A stretch of DNA of 64,000 nucleotides from Tridacna crocea (lineage: Eukaryota > Mollusca > Bivalvia > Cardiida > Cardiidae): contig OX031061.1 in the NCBI GenBank assembly GCA_943736015.1, forward strand, positions 65,230,192-65,294,191, given 5' to 3'. This document shows positions 1-9,875 of this stretch, piece by piece. The notes under the pieces are model-generated. The model was not told where the DNA came from. It searched no databases and worked only from the letters and a program-made list of their open reading frames with translations. A program made the position numbers and the translations under genes. Position 1 is the first letter of the stretch. Each line of letters starts with the position of its first letter.

Positions 1-260
1 TCAGCCACGCCATCAGTGTACAGGACAATAGGCCAAGCCTTAGAAATACGGTGCTTACGCACAGAGTGTATGGACTCAGGGCTGGCGAGTTCGAAGTCTA
101 GCTTGACCAAAAATCTGAAAGTGAATGAATTGAAAGACAGGGGTCCTGCGAGGCCAACTGGTATAACCAGGGACTTGTAAACCTGGTTGGAGACGCACTG
201 AGTGTAAGCAATCACTTGTTGAGTCAGTTGCTTGTTCAAGCTGGAGGTTTCTACAGCCAT
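1..260 (-). CDS. Partial open frame at the window edge, unknown protein
   Basis: Read on the minus strand, the frame from an ATG at 260 stays open to the window edge (86 codons). It also has no stop for a few codons upstream of that ATG. The peptide starts MAVETSSLNKQLTQQVIAYT and later reads SKAWPIVLYTDGVA at the edge. The stretch is richer in G and C than most of the window, and no other copy is visible here. I do not recognise the family. The LYTDG strand could be the first acidic strand of an RNase H-like fold, as in transposases, but that is speculation. No signal peptide, clear splice acceptor or promoter is visible. It could be a gene 3' exon, part of a mobile element, or a chance frame. 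The next evidence lies outside the window. Confidence 0.35.
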   Translation of the reverse strand, partial: MAVETSSLNKQLTQQVIAYTQCVSNQVYKSLVIPVGLAGPLSFNSFTFRFLVKLDFELASPESIHSVRKHRISKAWPIVLYTDGVA

Positions 261-394
261 TAAATAGGTGCCTTCAGTTGAAATCTTTGGTCATGATTTC
301 ACGAAAATATAGACGGGTTCATTGAATAGAGATTAAATCAGAGATTGCTGAAGCACCGAAAATATACAATGGAAAAACTACCTCAGTCCTCTAT
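261..394. other. Unassigned spacer left of the old LTR
   Basis: A short AT-richer stretch between the edge open frame and the LTR fragment. No repeat or signal is recognised. Confidence 0.3.
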
Positions 395-1290
395 CTTATA
401 AACAAAGTTCGTGTCAAAGAAACAATGAACAAACGCATGGCAGAAATACAGGGACCGGTTAGGATTCGCACCTCAGGCTGCCCGGATGAAAGGCCAATAC
501 CTTAACCGTTGAGATAAAAAGATATCTCCCTAAGACCGGCCCTCCACTAAGACCCCGAAAGGTTCCCAATCATAAAAATGACAGGAACTGGATGCTTCGG
601 CACATCTTCGCAATGATCGGGAACCGTTCTTGGTGTTTCTTATAGCCATCTGGAAACATTCTTGGTGTGTCGGGGCGGATTCGGGATCAAAAAAGCTTCG
701 GGATCCAAATTTTAAAAGTTTTAAAACTTGTACGCCGATCGTTGAGTTCGGGGAAGCGTCGGGATCGTCGGCATCCTTTCGCGGAACCTTCGGCGATCAT
801 TCCGGACGTTCTGAAACACATCGCGCATAATCCAGCAGCATTCGGCAAGGTTTCTTATTCACTGTGTCACGCTGAGCGGTTCAGGAAAGATAGCTCGCCT
901 ATATATACACCTTGGTACTCACATCGCCAACACGTCGGCATTGATTCTTAAACGCTTCTGTATGTTCTGCAAGTGAACTGCAGCCATTCTGCGTGATCGG
1001 GAAACACTCGGTCAACAATTCTGGACCGATCACCATTTTTCTGTACGGGATCCGCATACTTCGGTAAGATTTCGGCAACCTTTCGCATACTGTTCCACGT
1101 ATCACTGCCAAACGAGCCCTGTTTGCCAAGCTCCGCCCATTTTCATCCCGAAAGCTCCCCGAAATTAGCCATTTTTCATCTGCAACCCTTTGAGAAGCAA
1201 TCGGGGTTGTAGTGGAGGGCAGGCCTAACGCAATTGTTAGGTATTGTATTTAAATCGGGACGAAGCCATGCATGAAGAAGTGGTCACACA
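395..1290 (-). mobile_element. Old solo LTR of the TRIM family, split by a DNA transposon
   Basis: The two outer parts (395-533 and 1224-1290) match, in reverse, the LTR of the young TRIM at 9876-10402. They show the same order: the GATATCT block, the tRNA-like block with a B-box-like GTGCGAATCC, CTGCCATGC, and TTTAAAT near the start. With the inserted 690 bp and one copy of CCTAA removed, the LTR is again about 205 bp. It is clearly more diverged than the young copy, so it is an older insertion. Confidence 0.75.
534..1223. mobile_element. Non-autonomous DNA transposon of ~690 bp inside the old LTR
   Basis: The ends are inverted: GGCCCTCCACTAAGACCCCGA on the left and the complement of a right end reading TCGGGGTTGTAGTGGAGGGC. 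A 5-bp direct repeat CCTAA lies at 529-533 and 1224-1228. Removing the element and one CCTAA aligns the host LTR base for base in length with the copy at 17747-17965. The interior is GC-richer than its surroundings. Short open frames on both strands (66, 94 and 76 codons) do not resemble a transposase. The superfamily is unassigned. Confidence 0.75.
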
Positions 1291-1445
1291 ATCCTGTAAA
1301 CTAGACAGTTTTTGAAAACATTGTTGGTAACCAGTATTCTCTTCTTTGCCCACAATGTTTTCTACCAAATCAAATACTACTTCCATCAGTTGTCGCCTGC
1401 AGGAGCTCTCAATTTGGTCCAATTTGAATTCCATTAAAAGCATAA
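1291..1445 (-). repeat. MITE A, partial, decayed
   Basis: Carries GAAAACATTGTTGGTAACCAG, then CCCACAATGTTTTCTACC, then CAATTTGGTCCAATTTG, the right-hand order of a reversed MITE A. The left arm of the hairpin has lost its A-rich part. The old LTR abuts the CACACAATCC block of the MITE end. Confidence 0.6.
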
Positions 1446-1720
1446 GAAGCCTTCTTTTTTTATCGCCGTATTCCGTTTTTTATGGCGGTTATGCGTCCTG
1501 TACTTCCGGTTAAACAGAGTGAAAATAACAACTGAAGCCTCTTTGAAGAGTATGTCCGATATTCTTTACTCAAAAATCACAGGACAATATTTCAGGCTGC
1601 TCCAAGTTTTTGCTGACGGCGAATTGAACATAACTGGCGTCATGGAAATCGCCTTGGAATGTTCAGAAAACATTGTGGGATAGAAAGAGAATTTTGGTCA
1701 ACAGCGTTTTCTCCTTTTTT
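1446..1720. repeat. Mostly unassigned, with a scrap of MITE A
   Basis: 1446-1660 is not recognised. 1665-1715 holds CAGAAAACATTGTGGGA and CGTTTTCTCCTTTTTT, a decayed MITE A hairpin. Confidence 0.4.
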
Positions 1721-1892
1721 CGCTGTTCATTGTTTCGACGATGACTCTGTGGGAAAGCAGCCAGTGGCTTGGAAAGAAAAATTGTGCGGAGTACTGGTAA
1801 AAGAGACTCAAGGAAAGCGTGGATAGGTGCACTTGCCGCAGTAATATAACTGAAGTATTGTTGAAAATGGCGTTAAACACCATACAACCTTT
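1721..1892 (+). mobile_element. SINE L, 3' part only
   Basis: Contains GTGGGAAAGCAGCCAGTGGCTTGG, GGAGTACTGGTAAAAGAGACTC, GCGTGGATAGGTGCACT and the tail GGCGTTAAACACCATAC. This is the body and tail of the SINE at 7908-8215, with the tRNA-like head missing. Confidence 0.75.
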
Positions 1893-1939
1893 TTTCCCCA
1901 AATTTAAATCACGAGCCTTACAACTCCGCAAAAAGAATG

Positions 1940-2100
1940 TTTTCTGGGGTATACTGGAATCGGCCCTTCTTTCCGTGTATCCGTCCGTGTGTCCGTCCGT
2001 TTGTCCATCCGTGTGTCTGTCTTTTTACAAATAATTGCCTGTTTCTGTCAAAGCGCTGGCGGGGTTTTTAAGTCACATTCAGTGACAGCTCTAGTTTCTC
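1940..2100 (+). repeat. Repeat H, short form
   Basis: Starts GGGGTATACTGGAATCGGC, then a (T)CCGTCCGTGTG-type simple run, then GTCAAAGCGCTGGCGGGG and TTCAGTGACAGCTCTAGTTT. The middle of the family, as seen at 3990-4300, is missing. Open frames crossing it only reflect the simple run. Confidence 0.7.
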
Positions 2101-2341
2101 ACGTGAATTCATGGTTGTTTGGTAATAGCTTAAACTATTGCGTAGGGTTTAAAACTATTCAAAATGCAGGAAAAAGCACTGCCTATGTAGTTTTTTTACG
2201 GATGTCACCCGGTGTTTTACCGGAAGTTGATAAAAAGATGCATAATTTGCAAAGGTCATTTAAGATCATTGCGAAATATGGACAAATATGATCAAGAAAA
2301 CATGATACAGGAATAGCGTCACAATATCAACTCTTTTCCGG

Positions 2342-2529
2342 TTAAATATCTTAGAAATGAAATTTTCCATTCGATTGTTAAAACCCAAATATTGCTGTAA
2401 CGTTATGATTTAGGGGAATATATCTTTATCGGACAATGTAGATCAAAGATCAGACTTCACGTTCTGTGCAGTCTGATCTTGGATCTACACTGTCCGCAAG
2501 AGGTCAGTGTGTTGTAGCCTAAGGGTTAA
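2342..2529 (+). repeat. MITE B, TTAA at both ends
   Basis: TTAA lies at both ends. The core hairpin pairs TGTAGATCAAAGATCAGAC with GTCTGATCTTGGATCTACA around CACGTTCTGTG, followed by CTGTCCGCAAGAGGTCAGTG. 188 bp. Non-coding. Confidence 0.8.
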
Positions 2530-2829
2530 TCACGGATTAGTATCCATGATGTCATAATCCTTAGTCTTAGTCTTTTTATTAAAATGGGGAAGGGAAATGG
2601 AAGGGTAATATAATCAGGTGTGTTTTGAGGCCTTTTCCTGTGGAATTACAAAAGAAAAAGATATTTTCAATGAAAGAAAAACTTATTTATTGCAATTTTT
2701 AAGACAAAATTCGCAAGAATATCTCGGTCTAAATCAGACATTACTAATCTAAGATTAGATTGTGCTTTATGTCAATGTCTGATCTTGATCGACGCAATGG
2801 CGCTTAAATTGCGCCTTAGATCAGAAGGA

Positions 2830-3050
2830 TTAAATCATTAATCAAACGACGAAATTTTAGGTTTTTCAAAATCGAAAACATTTGTGGACAACAAAATAAA
2901 AGTGACTGAAAATTTGAAATTTGTTTTTTTAAAGGTAGAAAAAGTTGTGGGAAAAGGATAAATTGGTAACCATTCTCCTTTCCCCACAATGTTTTCTGAA
3001 GGCTTTTTACTCAGGGTCGTCAAAAGTAGGGATTGTGTGGTAATGGGTGA
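2830..3050 (+). repeat. MITE A, near full length
   Basis: Left end TTAA then ATCATTAATCAAACGACG. Right end CGTCAAAAGTAGGGATTGTG and TAATGGGT. The hairpin centre is shortened to GGTAACC with a damaged loop side. Confidence 0.8.
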
Positions 3051-3054
3051 ACAC

Positions 3055-3261
3055 TTAACTTATTGAATAAGTGATTGGAAACATTGTAGCCAATAGAAAA
3101 AAACTCAAATGACGCTATTTCAAACTTATTTTTGGGCAACAATGACTCATTGCAGGACAGTGTAGATCCAAGATCAGACTGCACATTCTGTGCAGTCTGA
3201 TCTTGATATGCACTGTCCACAAGAAAGGTCATTGAACTGCGCTGAGCAGCGTATGGGTTAA
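3055..3261 (+). repeat. MITE B, TTAA at both ends
   Basis: 207 bp. The hairpin is AGATCCAAGATCAGACTGCA / TGCAGTCTGATCTTGATAT around CATTCTG. It ends GCGTATGGGTTAA. It lies 4 bp from the preceding MITE A. Confidence 0.8.
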
Positions 3262-3404
3262 TTAATCTGTGAGAACTACAGTTTTACGGTCGAGCTCTCT
3301 CGGTGGCATTGTTAAACAACGAAATCATTCCGTCTGCGGCGAAACATACTAAAACGAGCCTCGTTCTGTCTCCTGGCGCGTGAAATGTTGACAATATTGC
3401 ACTT

Positions 3405-3830
3405 TTAACCCTTAGGACAGCGAATTAAACCCATCAGACGATTTCAGTCCAAGACAAAATACCCCAAAAAGTTCAGTGTTTGCTCTTGCCCCTGAATCTG
3501 TAGGGTATAGATCCGTGATCAGACTATAGTTTTGTGCTGCCTGATCTTGATCTACCAATGTTGCAAAGGTAGCAACAGCAGTGAAATATTCATTAAGTGA
3601 CGCAGTCTGTAAAGCTGAATAGAACTAGCAGACCTTTACAGATTAGAAATAAGTTCCCAATAATTTTAATTCCATGGTTGTTCTTGTCAATGAATGTCTC
3701 AACGAAAATGTAGAGTGTAGATCAGTGATCAGACAGCACGAAAAACGAACAGTCTGATTTTGATCTAGACCTACCACAAACGCAATAAAGGATAAGAAAA
3801 AAGCATTAGAGGTTAAGGCTCTCGGACCCT
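3405..3830 (+). repeat. Two decayed MITE B copies
   Basis: The first (3405-about 3590) starts TTAACCCTTAGGACAG and has a GATCAGACTATAG / GCCTGATCTTGATCTAC hairpin. The second (about 3660-3820) has GTAGATCAGTGATCAGAC and CAGTCTGATTTTGATCTAG. Ends of the second copy are unclear. Confidence 0.6.
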
Positions 3831-3989
3831 TTTGTGGTCGAACCTCATTGAGTGTTTTCGTGCGTAAAATCCTGACGATGTATTACTTGCGAGTTGCAAT
3901 GTTCCCCGTTACTTCATTGTTTGCCGAGATATTCACGCTTCGTTGCTTGGTTTTACCAGCTGAGGAAATCGTTCCATTGTCGTCTTATT

Positions 3990-4305
3990 ATACCCCCGCA
4001 AAACGAATGTTTGGAATCAGCCTGTCTGTCCGTGTGTCCATCTATGTGTCCGTCCGTGCGGGTGTCCGTCCGTGTACAAAATACTAGTAACTTTGTGTCG
4101 CAAACTCCTCCCTTAGTTTTCCTTCAATTGCATTGAAACTTTTAACATATATTGAACATATTATATTGAAGATTTGCAAGACGGAATTTTCAAGTGTCAA
4201 CTCTTCCTGGTTGAGGAATTATCTTCTCTTGAACTTAACATTTTTTCAAGTCTGTCAAAGCTGGCTGGGGTATTAAGTCACATCACTGAAAGCTCTAGTA
4301 GTCGT
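3990..4305 (+). repeat. Repeat H, near full length
   Basis: Starts TATACCCCCGCAAAACGAATG, then the CCGTGTGTCC-type simple run, ACAAAATACTAGTAAC, TTTTCCTTCAATTGCATTG, and ends at AAAGCTCTAGTA. Overlapping open frames of 79 and 80 codons are by-products of the simple run. Confidence 0.75.
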
Positions 4306-4350
4306 TGTTGTTGTTTTTGCATTTCATGTAACTGCAGTTGCCATAACTCT

Positions 4351-4564
4351 TACCTCATTACCAAACGACCAAATTTTGGACTAGTCCAAATTGAAAGCGT
4401 CTGCAGACGACAGAATAAATATAAATTAAAGATTTAAATTCGATATGGAAAGGGTAGAAAACATTGTGGGAAAAGGAGAAAATGCTGGTTACCCTAACCC
4501 AATGTTTTCAAAGGCTTTCTTTCTCAAGGGTGTTAAAAGTAGGGATTGTATGGTAATGAGTTAA
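4351..4564 (+). repeat. MITE A, hairpin damaged
   Basis: Starts CTCATTACCAAACGACC and ends GGTAATGAGTTAA. The left hairpin arm GGGAAAAGGAGAAAATGC is intact, but the right arm is reduced to CCCAATGTTTTCAAAGGC. Confidence 0.8.
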
Positions 4565-4752
4565 GCTCATAAATGAGTAAAACGAAACCTTCCAGTCAAT
4601 AATAAAAAAAAATCCCAAATATTGCATTTTCAAAGTGATTTTTCTTTGAGGAAATAATTTTCTTGCCAGACATTGTAGATCCAAGATCAGACTGCACAGA
4701 ACGTGTAGTCTGATCTTGATCTACAATGGCCACAAAGACATTGAGTTATCCA
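4561..4752 (+). repeat. MITE B abutting MITE A at a shared TTAA
   Basis: Its left TTAA is the right TTAA of the preceding MITE A. The hairpin is AGATCCAAGATCAGACTGCA around CAGAACG. Shared TTAA suggests one inserted at the other's edge. Confidence 0.7.
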
Positions 4753-5049
4753 ACAGGTAAATCTAACTCGTTTCAAATAAAATCTCTGAAGAAGAATTGG
4801 ATGTTTTGGGTATAAAAATTGACATTTAGGAATATGTTAGCGATTATATCTATGAATGCTTCAATGTTTATAATCAGCGGAGATGCCAAACATTACATAA
4901 TACAATGTCATTAGCGGTCATCGTGGATAAAGACCAGGCCGCACGCAAGTTAGCATGTGGTATTAGCTTTTATTATATACGCGGAAGTTTTCCGGAGGAA
5001 ATAAATGCGTCCCACGCTGATGAAATATCACATAGGGCAGATAAAAAAA
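4753..5049. other. No feature recognised
   Basis: AT-rich spacer. A 65-codon open frame here runs into the next repeat and is not supported. Confidence 0.3.
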
Positions 5050-5550
5050 AAAACGGTATCTCGTTGTCAGCGCATGTTATATTCTTCGAAGATTCGACCT
5101 GATTGCTATGGCGCATCACTTCCCCGAATTTTGGGGGGACTGTAGTAATACGCGCTAATAAAGTAGCTATTGAGAAAATCGCTTTTATCAAGACGTTCGA
5201 GGAGAAAACAGGCTTCTTTTAGCTCCAGATTTCTCTAAACTGCTGATCATAACTGAATGAATTGCCCCTGGTAGCGTTTTATTGAGCAAATGTTTATTTT
5301 AGTGTGAAATTCAAAGTGACGGTTGTCGCGTAGAAAAGTAGTCCGGTTCTGTACCCAGGATGCCCAAATTAAATAGATGTGTATTTGTAGAATGCCATCA
5401 AGCTGGAGATAATGAGGGTAGAAAAAAGTAAGTATGAATCTCGTTGTCAGCGCATATCATATTCTTCGAAGATTCGACCTGCCTGCAATGATCCCATATG
5501 CAATGAAAAAGTAGGGCTTACACCGAGGCTATTATCCAAGCCTGTAGGGG
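5050..5550 (+). repeat. Repeat E, one full copy plus a second start
   Basis: 5050-5425 runs from CGTTGTCAGCGCATGT and TTCTTCGAAGATTCGACCTG through GCTGATCATAACTGAATGAA to AGAATGCCATCAAGCTGGAG. At 5438 the start repeats: CTCGTTGTCAGCGCAT, TTCTTCGAAGATTCGACC, then AAGCCTGTAGGGG. Non-coding. Confidence 0.7.
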
Positions 5551-6085
5551 CTGTTTTTTTTTTTTCTGTTTACTGTCGATAAACTTAGGTATTCAAGCCT
5601 AGAATGGAGACAATTCAAGTGAATGAAAGTTTTGTTTCGAAGCATCGAAATATCACGTGGTGTTTTCGTCAATGCGGAGATTTACGAGGAAAAGTCGGCC
5701 AATCGTCGGCGATAATTGATGTAAACAAACTGATAAAGCGACATAGTAGGATCTGTTCTAGTTTCAAGATTCTTTTTTCTGCCATTCAATGGAACTTTTA
5801 CGAACTGCACCCTTATATATATCGTTAAAGTCATAACAATGGCCACATTTTTACATTGTAAAAATGAAATTTGTCTTATAAACAGGCCTTTTTACATGTG
5901 GACTTAACTGTGACTTTAACAACTAAAATGACGCCATTGACAAAAATGTACTGATTTGAAATTCGTAAAAAAGCGTGTAATGTAACGAAGATTGAGTGAA
6001 ATTATCACACACAAAAAAAAAAACGTACATATTTTATTTACATGTATATTATACTTATATCTCTTCATCTGAAATCTAAAACCTT
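5551..6085. other. No feature recognised
   Basis: AT-rich with a T run near 5552. A 74-codon open frame at 5604-5828 has no recognisable domain, no supporting context and no second copy. Confidence 0.3.
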
Positions 6086-6087
6086 AT

Positions 6088-6760
6088 ACGCCCGCAAAAC
6101 GAATTTTTTCGGGGGAATGCTTGAATCAGCGTGTGTGTTCTTGTGTCGTCCGTCCGTCCGTGTGTCTGTCCGTGAACAAAATACTAGTAATTTTGTGTAA
6201 CAAACCCCTCCTACAGTTTTCCATCAATTGTATTGAAACTTTGCACATATAGATAGGATCTTACATGAGTTGGCTTGTGAGATAAAAATTTATTAAACGA
6301 GTCAAGGGGAATGTTACTAAGCGAGCTCTTGGCGAGCATAATAACATTTTCCTTGACGAGTTTTATAAAATCTTATCTCAAACGCCCACAAAATTAATGT
6401 TAGATTCGATTAATCACCGAAAGATTTTTCACAAAATATAGGTCGGATGATGCAATAACATTCATAAATGCACCCGCGGTATTTTCCATGAGACCGATTC
6501 ACTTGTATGAAATGTGTACAAAATGACTTATAAAAATGACGTCACACAAACGTGATATCAAACGTGTGTAGGATAAGAAAATTTGCAATGGGTATATTAC
6601 ACTGAAAGCAAGGGGTTCATGTGGGAAATATGAAGATATGCAAAAGCAAGTGTCATCTCTTCCTTGTTGAGGAATTATCTCCCCTTGAACTTGACACTTT
6701 TTTTTCTGTCAGAGCGCTGGTGGGCGTATTAAGTCACATTTAGTGACAGCTCTAGTTATA
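6088..6760 (+). repeat. Repeat H split by repeat I
   Basis: The H start (TACGCCCGCAAAACGAATT) and end (AGCGCTGGTGGGCGTATTAAG, GACAGCTCTAGTT) flank about 395 bp of repeat I at roughly 6256-6650. The H halves rejoin at the position where the uninterrupted copy at 3990 has CATATATTGAAC. Confidence 0.7.
6256..6650 (+). repeat. Repeat I (foldback type) inside H
   Basis: The start folds on itself: TTATTAAACGAGTCAAGG ... CCTTGACGAGTTTTATAAAA, with GATAAAA and TTATCTC outside. It continues through CACCCGCGGTATT and ATGACGTCACACAAACG to GCAATGGGTATATTACACTG. Confidence 0.7.
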
Positions 6761-6970
6761 AGTGTACGTAAGTGTAACTATACTTTTCTGACACCCTGTA
6801 GTATGTAAAGGTGCAAAAAAAGAAAGGACCAACAACCAGAGATACTGTAATTAATACGTAAGAAAACTCAAATTACGGGCTTACGTAATAAGAAATTGAT
6901 TAAACTAGTACTAAAGTCAGATTCGTGCAATCGTCTATGCAAGTAAATTTTGTAACTACTTATTAAATCC

Positions 6971-7165
6971 GTTACTATACCATCATGAAGAAGGAAGAAT
7001 TTTGAAAACATTGTGGGAAAAGGAGAAAATGCTGGTAACCAGCATTTTCTCCTTTTTCCACAATGTTTTCTACCATTTTACAGTTGAATTCAATACTTTT
7101 AGTCGCATTGAATTTGTCATCTGCGGCTGCTTTCAATTTGGATCAGGGTAAAATTTTGTCTGATA
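6971..7165 (-). repeat. MITE A, most of it
   Basis: The hairpin is intact: GAAAACATTGTGGGAAAAGG left and its complement right, around GGTAACC. Then CTTTCAATTTGGATCAGGG and AAAATTTTGTC. The ends are altered. A 64-codon open frame crosses it by chance. Confidence 0.75.
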
Positions 7166-7182
7166 AAGATCTGATAAACATC

Positions 7183-7560
7183 CGACAACAAGAGAAATTA
7201 GAGATTTACTACGGCCCAGGTCGACACCGACGGGAAACACGGTCTATTTTTACATGAGCAACTCGCTCATTTACATACCGGAAATACACGGAAGAAGCTT
7301 CAAACATAGCGTCTGAAGAAAATATTATGGAAAATAAATACATGTTTGTTATAGAATGAAATTTAAGCGTCATTAGTCACGTGCCAGTCACTTGACATTC
7401 CCACAATGTTCTTTTTTTTTTTGTAGGAAATCTAAAAATACCTTAAGAGGCTACGTAGGTAACGCCATCAAAAAAAGAAATTGTAATTTTATGATTCTTA
7501 ATTATTGATAATTTGTATTGTTTCATATAAATTTCAGTGATATAATTTTTTTTTTTTTCA
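7183..7560 (+). pseudogene. Diverged copy of the 3' coding end seen at 39436-39777
   Basis: From 7183 a frame corresponds to PTTREIRDLLRP and then YFYMSNSLIYIPEIHGRSFK. It is similar over about 51 residues to the minus-strand frame at 39436-39777, which reads PTTREITDLLRP and YYYVSKSLIYIPEIHRRSFK. Both reach GGAAAATAA at the same place. This copy has an internal TGA near its end, so it looks inactive. The likeness continues past the stop (GCGTCATTAGTCACGTG, ATTCCCACAATGTTC, TTATGATTCTTAATTATTGAT). Family unknown: a dispersed gene or a transposon end. Confidence 0.45.
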
Positions 7561-7907
7561 TTTTGTGAAATGTGAAAAATCTATATACCTACTTCTAAGA
7601 TACGCTTTGTATTTTTTTCGTCTGTAAACACTTTCAATAAGGACGGTTCGAGATTCTGTGTCAAAAAACGAGCTAATGATAGACTGTGTGCTTACTCTTC
7701 TGACGTAGATTACTTTTTATACAAGCCAGGGGGCGTATGTGAACATTTTCCTGTACTTCGCAAAAATTAGCCCTTAAGATACGAAAGGCGACTCGCTGAC
7801 CTTTTGCGGACAACGTAGATCAAGATCCACGCTGTCCGATAGGTTTATAGTACTCCCCTCCCCCCAAAAAATTTTTGAAATAACAAAATTAGGGGTTTAA
7901 GTGTCAG
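7561..7907. other. Mostly unassigned, with a MITE B scrap
   Basis: 7798-7850 holds TTTTGCGGACAACGTAGATC and ATCCACGCTGTCCGATAGG, a decayed piece of MITE B. The rest is not recognised. Confidence 0.35.
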
Positions 7908-8215
7908 GCCGAGCCCCGGTAGCTCATTCGGTAGCGTACATGACCTGAGAACATGGGGTCGTGTATTAGATCCCCGGTTCGGCCAATTTCTTTCCGAGGA
8001 TTGATGATAGTCATTGCGGCAGGATTCATTCCTTTCCAATAGCTGACCATTGTCTCCATGTTGGTTATGTGAGAAAGCAGCCATTAGCTTTGAAAGTAAA
8101 TCGTTCGGAGTACTGGTAAAAGAGACTCCGGGAAAGCATAGATAGGTGCACTGGCCGCCGCGATATAACTGAAATAAACAGTGAAAACGGCGTTAAACAC
8201 CATACTATCAAACAG
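7908..8215 (+). mobile_element. SINE L, full length
   Basis: A tRNA-like head (GCCGAGCCCCGGTAGCTCA; A-box-like TAGCTCATTCGG at 7920) is followed by ATCCCCGGTTCGGCC. The body has GGATTGATGATAGTCATTGC and GGAGTACTGGTAAAAGAGAC. The tail is GGCGTTAAACACCATAC then short ATC repeats. SINEs of this layout are copied by LINE machinery. A minus-strand open frame at 7845-8084 is a shadow. Confidence 0.85.
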
Positions 8216-8640
8216 TTCAAATATCGGTTTGAATGTATCACATACCTTCTAACATGTTAATGGTAAATGTACGACGACTGAATAACACTTTTAAAGGTTC
8301 CGTTTTTGCTGTTTTGCATACAGGGAATGATAAAATCAGAAACTGCACTATGCATGCTTTCTGATTTTAGTTCAACCTCATTATGTTAGGAACTCCAATC
8401 CTTTTCGACAGCCTATTCAAGATACATTGATCAAATTTCAGGAAGTATGTGCATTTTCTGAGAAAAAAAAAATGAAGTCGTTTTACCATTTTAAAAGCTC
8501 TAAAGTAAATGCATCCAAGCAACGATATTTTTGTACCGTTAAACTGCTTCAGGAATGCAATGTGAACTTCCAGGAAATAGTAAAATACCCTCAATTTGAT
8601 TTTATATAACTCTTTTCACTAAAATCTCATCCGTATAGAA
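8216..8640. other. No feature recognised
   Basis: AT-rich. Open frames of 75 and 60 codons overlap each other on opposite strands and match nothing. 8312-8370 has a weak inverted pattern around CAGAAACTGCACTATGC. Confidence 0.3.
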
Positions 8641-8705
8641 TGCGCGTTATTGGCAGTCCGATCTTGGGTAAAACTTGTCCGCAAAAGCGTTTTGAGTAGT
8701 ACCAA
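8641..8705 (+). repeat. MITE B scrap used as SINE target
   Basis: GCAGTCCGATCTTGGG and CTTGTCCGCAAAAGCG match the right part of MITE B. The following SINE is inserted at its right edge. Confidence 0.5.
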
Positions 8706-8869
8706 TTGATTGAATTTGCGTTTATTTATCGTCGCTACCGGTTGCCCATCTGAGCGACGTCCCCAGAAGACGGTTAGTTGTTACGGGGAATAGTGCAAGG
8801 ATACAGGTCGAAACTACTGAGAGCTTCGCCTGGTTCTTTAATGTGCTCGGCGTATAGCACCGCTACACG

Positions 8870-8900
<31 letters not shown>

Positions 8901-9009
8901 TATTAGTAATTTTAGTTGGCCAGCCGGGGATTCGAACCCACAACCTGTAGTGACCCGAAACATTGTGTTCACGAGTCCTACGCTCTACCTACTGAGCTAT
9001 ATCGGCTGG
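8706..9009 (-). mobile_element. tRNA-derived SINE with 13-bp target duplication
   Basis: On the minus strand it begins ACCAGCCGATATAGCTCAG, with an A box TAGCTCAGTAGG and a B box GGTTCGAATCC. The tRNA-like domain ends CCCCGGCTGG. The body has GAGACAATAAACCGAGGTCC and GCACATTAAAGAACC. The tail ends ATTCAATCAA. TGAGTAGTACCAA flanks it exactly at 8693-8705 and 9010-9022. The clean duplication suggests modest age. It differs from SINE L in head, body and tail. Confidence 0.88.
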
Positions 9010-9044
9010 TGAGTAGTACCAAGCAGATTATGACCGGTATCTAT

Positions 9045-9102
9045 TGTTACGGGACACCACTCCTTCATGCATGGCTTCGTCCCGGTTAAAATACAATATC
9101 TT
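9045..9102 (+). mobile_element. Truncated LTR start of the TRIM family
   Basis: TGTTACGGGACACCACTCC, then CATGCATGGCTTCGTCCCGG and AAAATACAATAT match the first ~57 bp of the LTR at 9876. The tRNA-like part is absent. Confidence 0.65.
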
Positions 9103-9285
9103 GCTCCTGGTCAACGTTACTGCCCCTGTCAATTTTACGTACCCGCTCGAGTAAAAAACATGGCTGCGCCCACAATATTACACAAGGTAAGTACAAAAAC
9201 ATATTTTTTTTAACATGTTATTGAATAGATATGCAGTTGCAGGTTGTCGCACGGAATGTCTGGGATGTCAGTGCACGTTAATCTT
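9085..9285 (+). repeat. Dispersed segment with ATG and splice-donor-like site
   Basis: Contains CTTGCTCCTGGTCAACG, then ATGGCTGCGCCCACAATA, CACAAG and GTAAGTAC, then GCACGGAATGTCTGGGATGTCAGTGCAC. A reversed relative lies at 14700-14872, with the donor-like GTAAG kept but the ATG not. The left edge overlaps the LTR scrap. Confidence 0.45.
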
Positions 9286-9796
9286 TAGTTCTTTTGGTGC
9301 TTAATCGTTTGTTGAAGACGTTTAATCCAGCAAAGTCTCGTCGACGACTACGATTTCTGGAAAAACACTACTTGGAATCTCCAAAAACCTTTGTAAAACA
9401 TATACACTCGATATTCTGAAGTGTGTGCCGTGTCAAATGACCAATACAGTGATCATCCTCAGAACTATAAACGAATAAAAAATCAAATTGCAGCTATTTA
9501 AGGATATTTTGCAATTTTTACATCACAACGTAAGATGCTCCTAAATTCAATACAACGATTCAGCTTCTGAGCTGAAAATACGGTAAGCGTATGGGTTTGT
9601 GTTACAGTGAAGAATTTTGTTATTTTGGTCAAGATTCTATATTAAATATCGTAGTCACAGTCATAGTGTAGTTAAATAGATACTTGAATGGAAGTACAAT
9701 TCTAAAACACGTTGAACTCTTTTCTATCAATAGGCCTAATATTACTGGGCATGTATTCAGGCGATCTCAGGTTCTCTGTTTCTATGCCCAATTTTA
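9286..9796. other. No feature recognised
   Basis: AT-rich spacer with no repeat match inside the window. Confidence 0.3.
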
Positions 9797-9875
9797 TTAA
9801 CTCATTACCAAACGACAATATTTTAGACTGGTCCAAATTGAAAGCATTTGCAGACGACAAAATAATAGTGACTGA

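Noticed and set aside
4978-5191. Pair of opposite-strand frames near repeat E
   Set aside because: Both are shadows of repeat E; other E copies do not keep the frames open.
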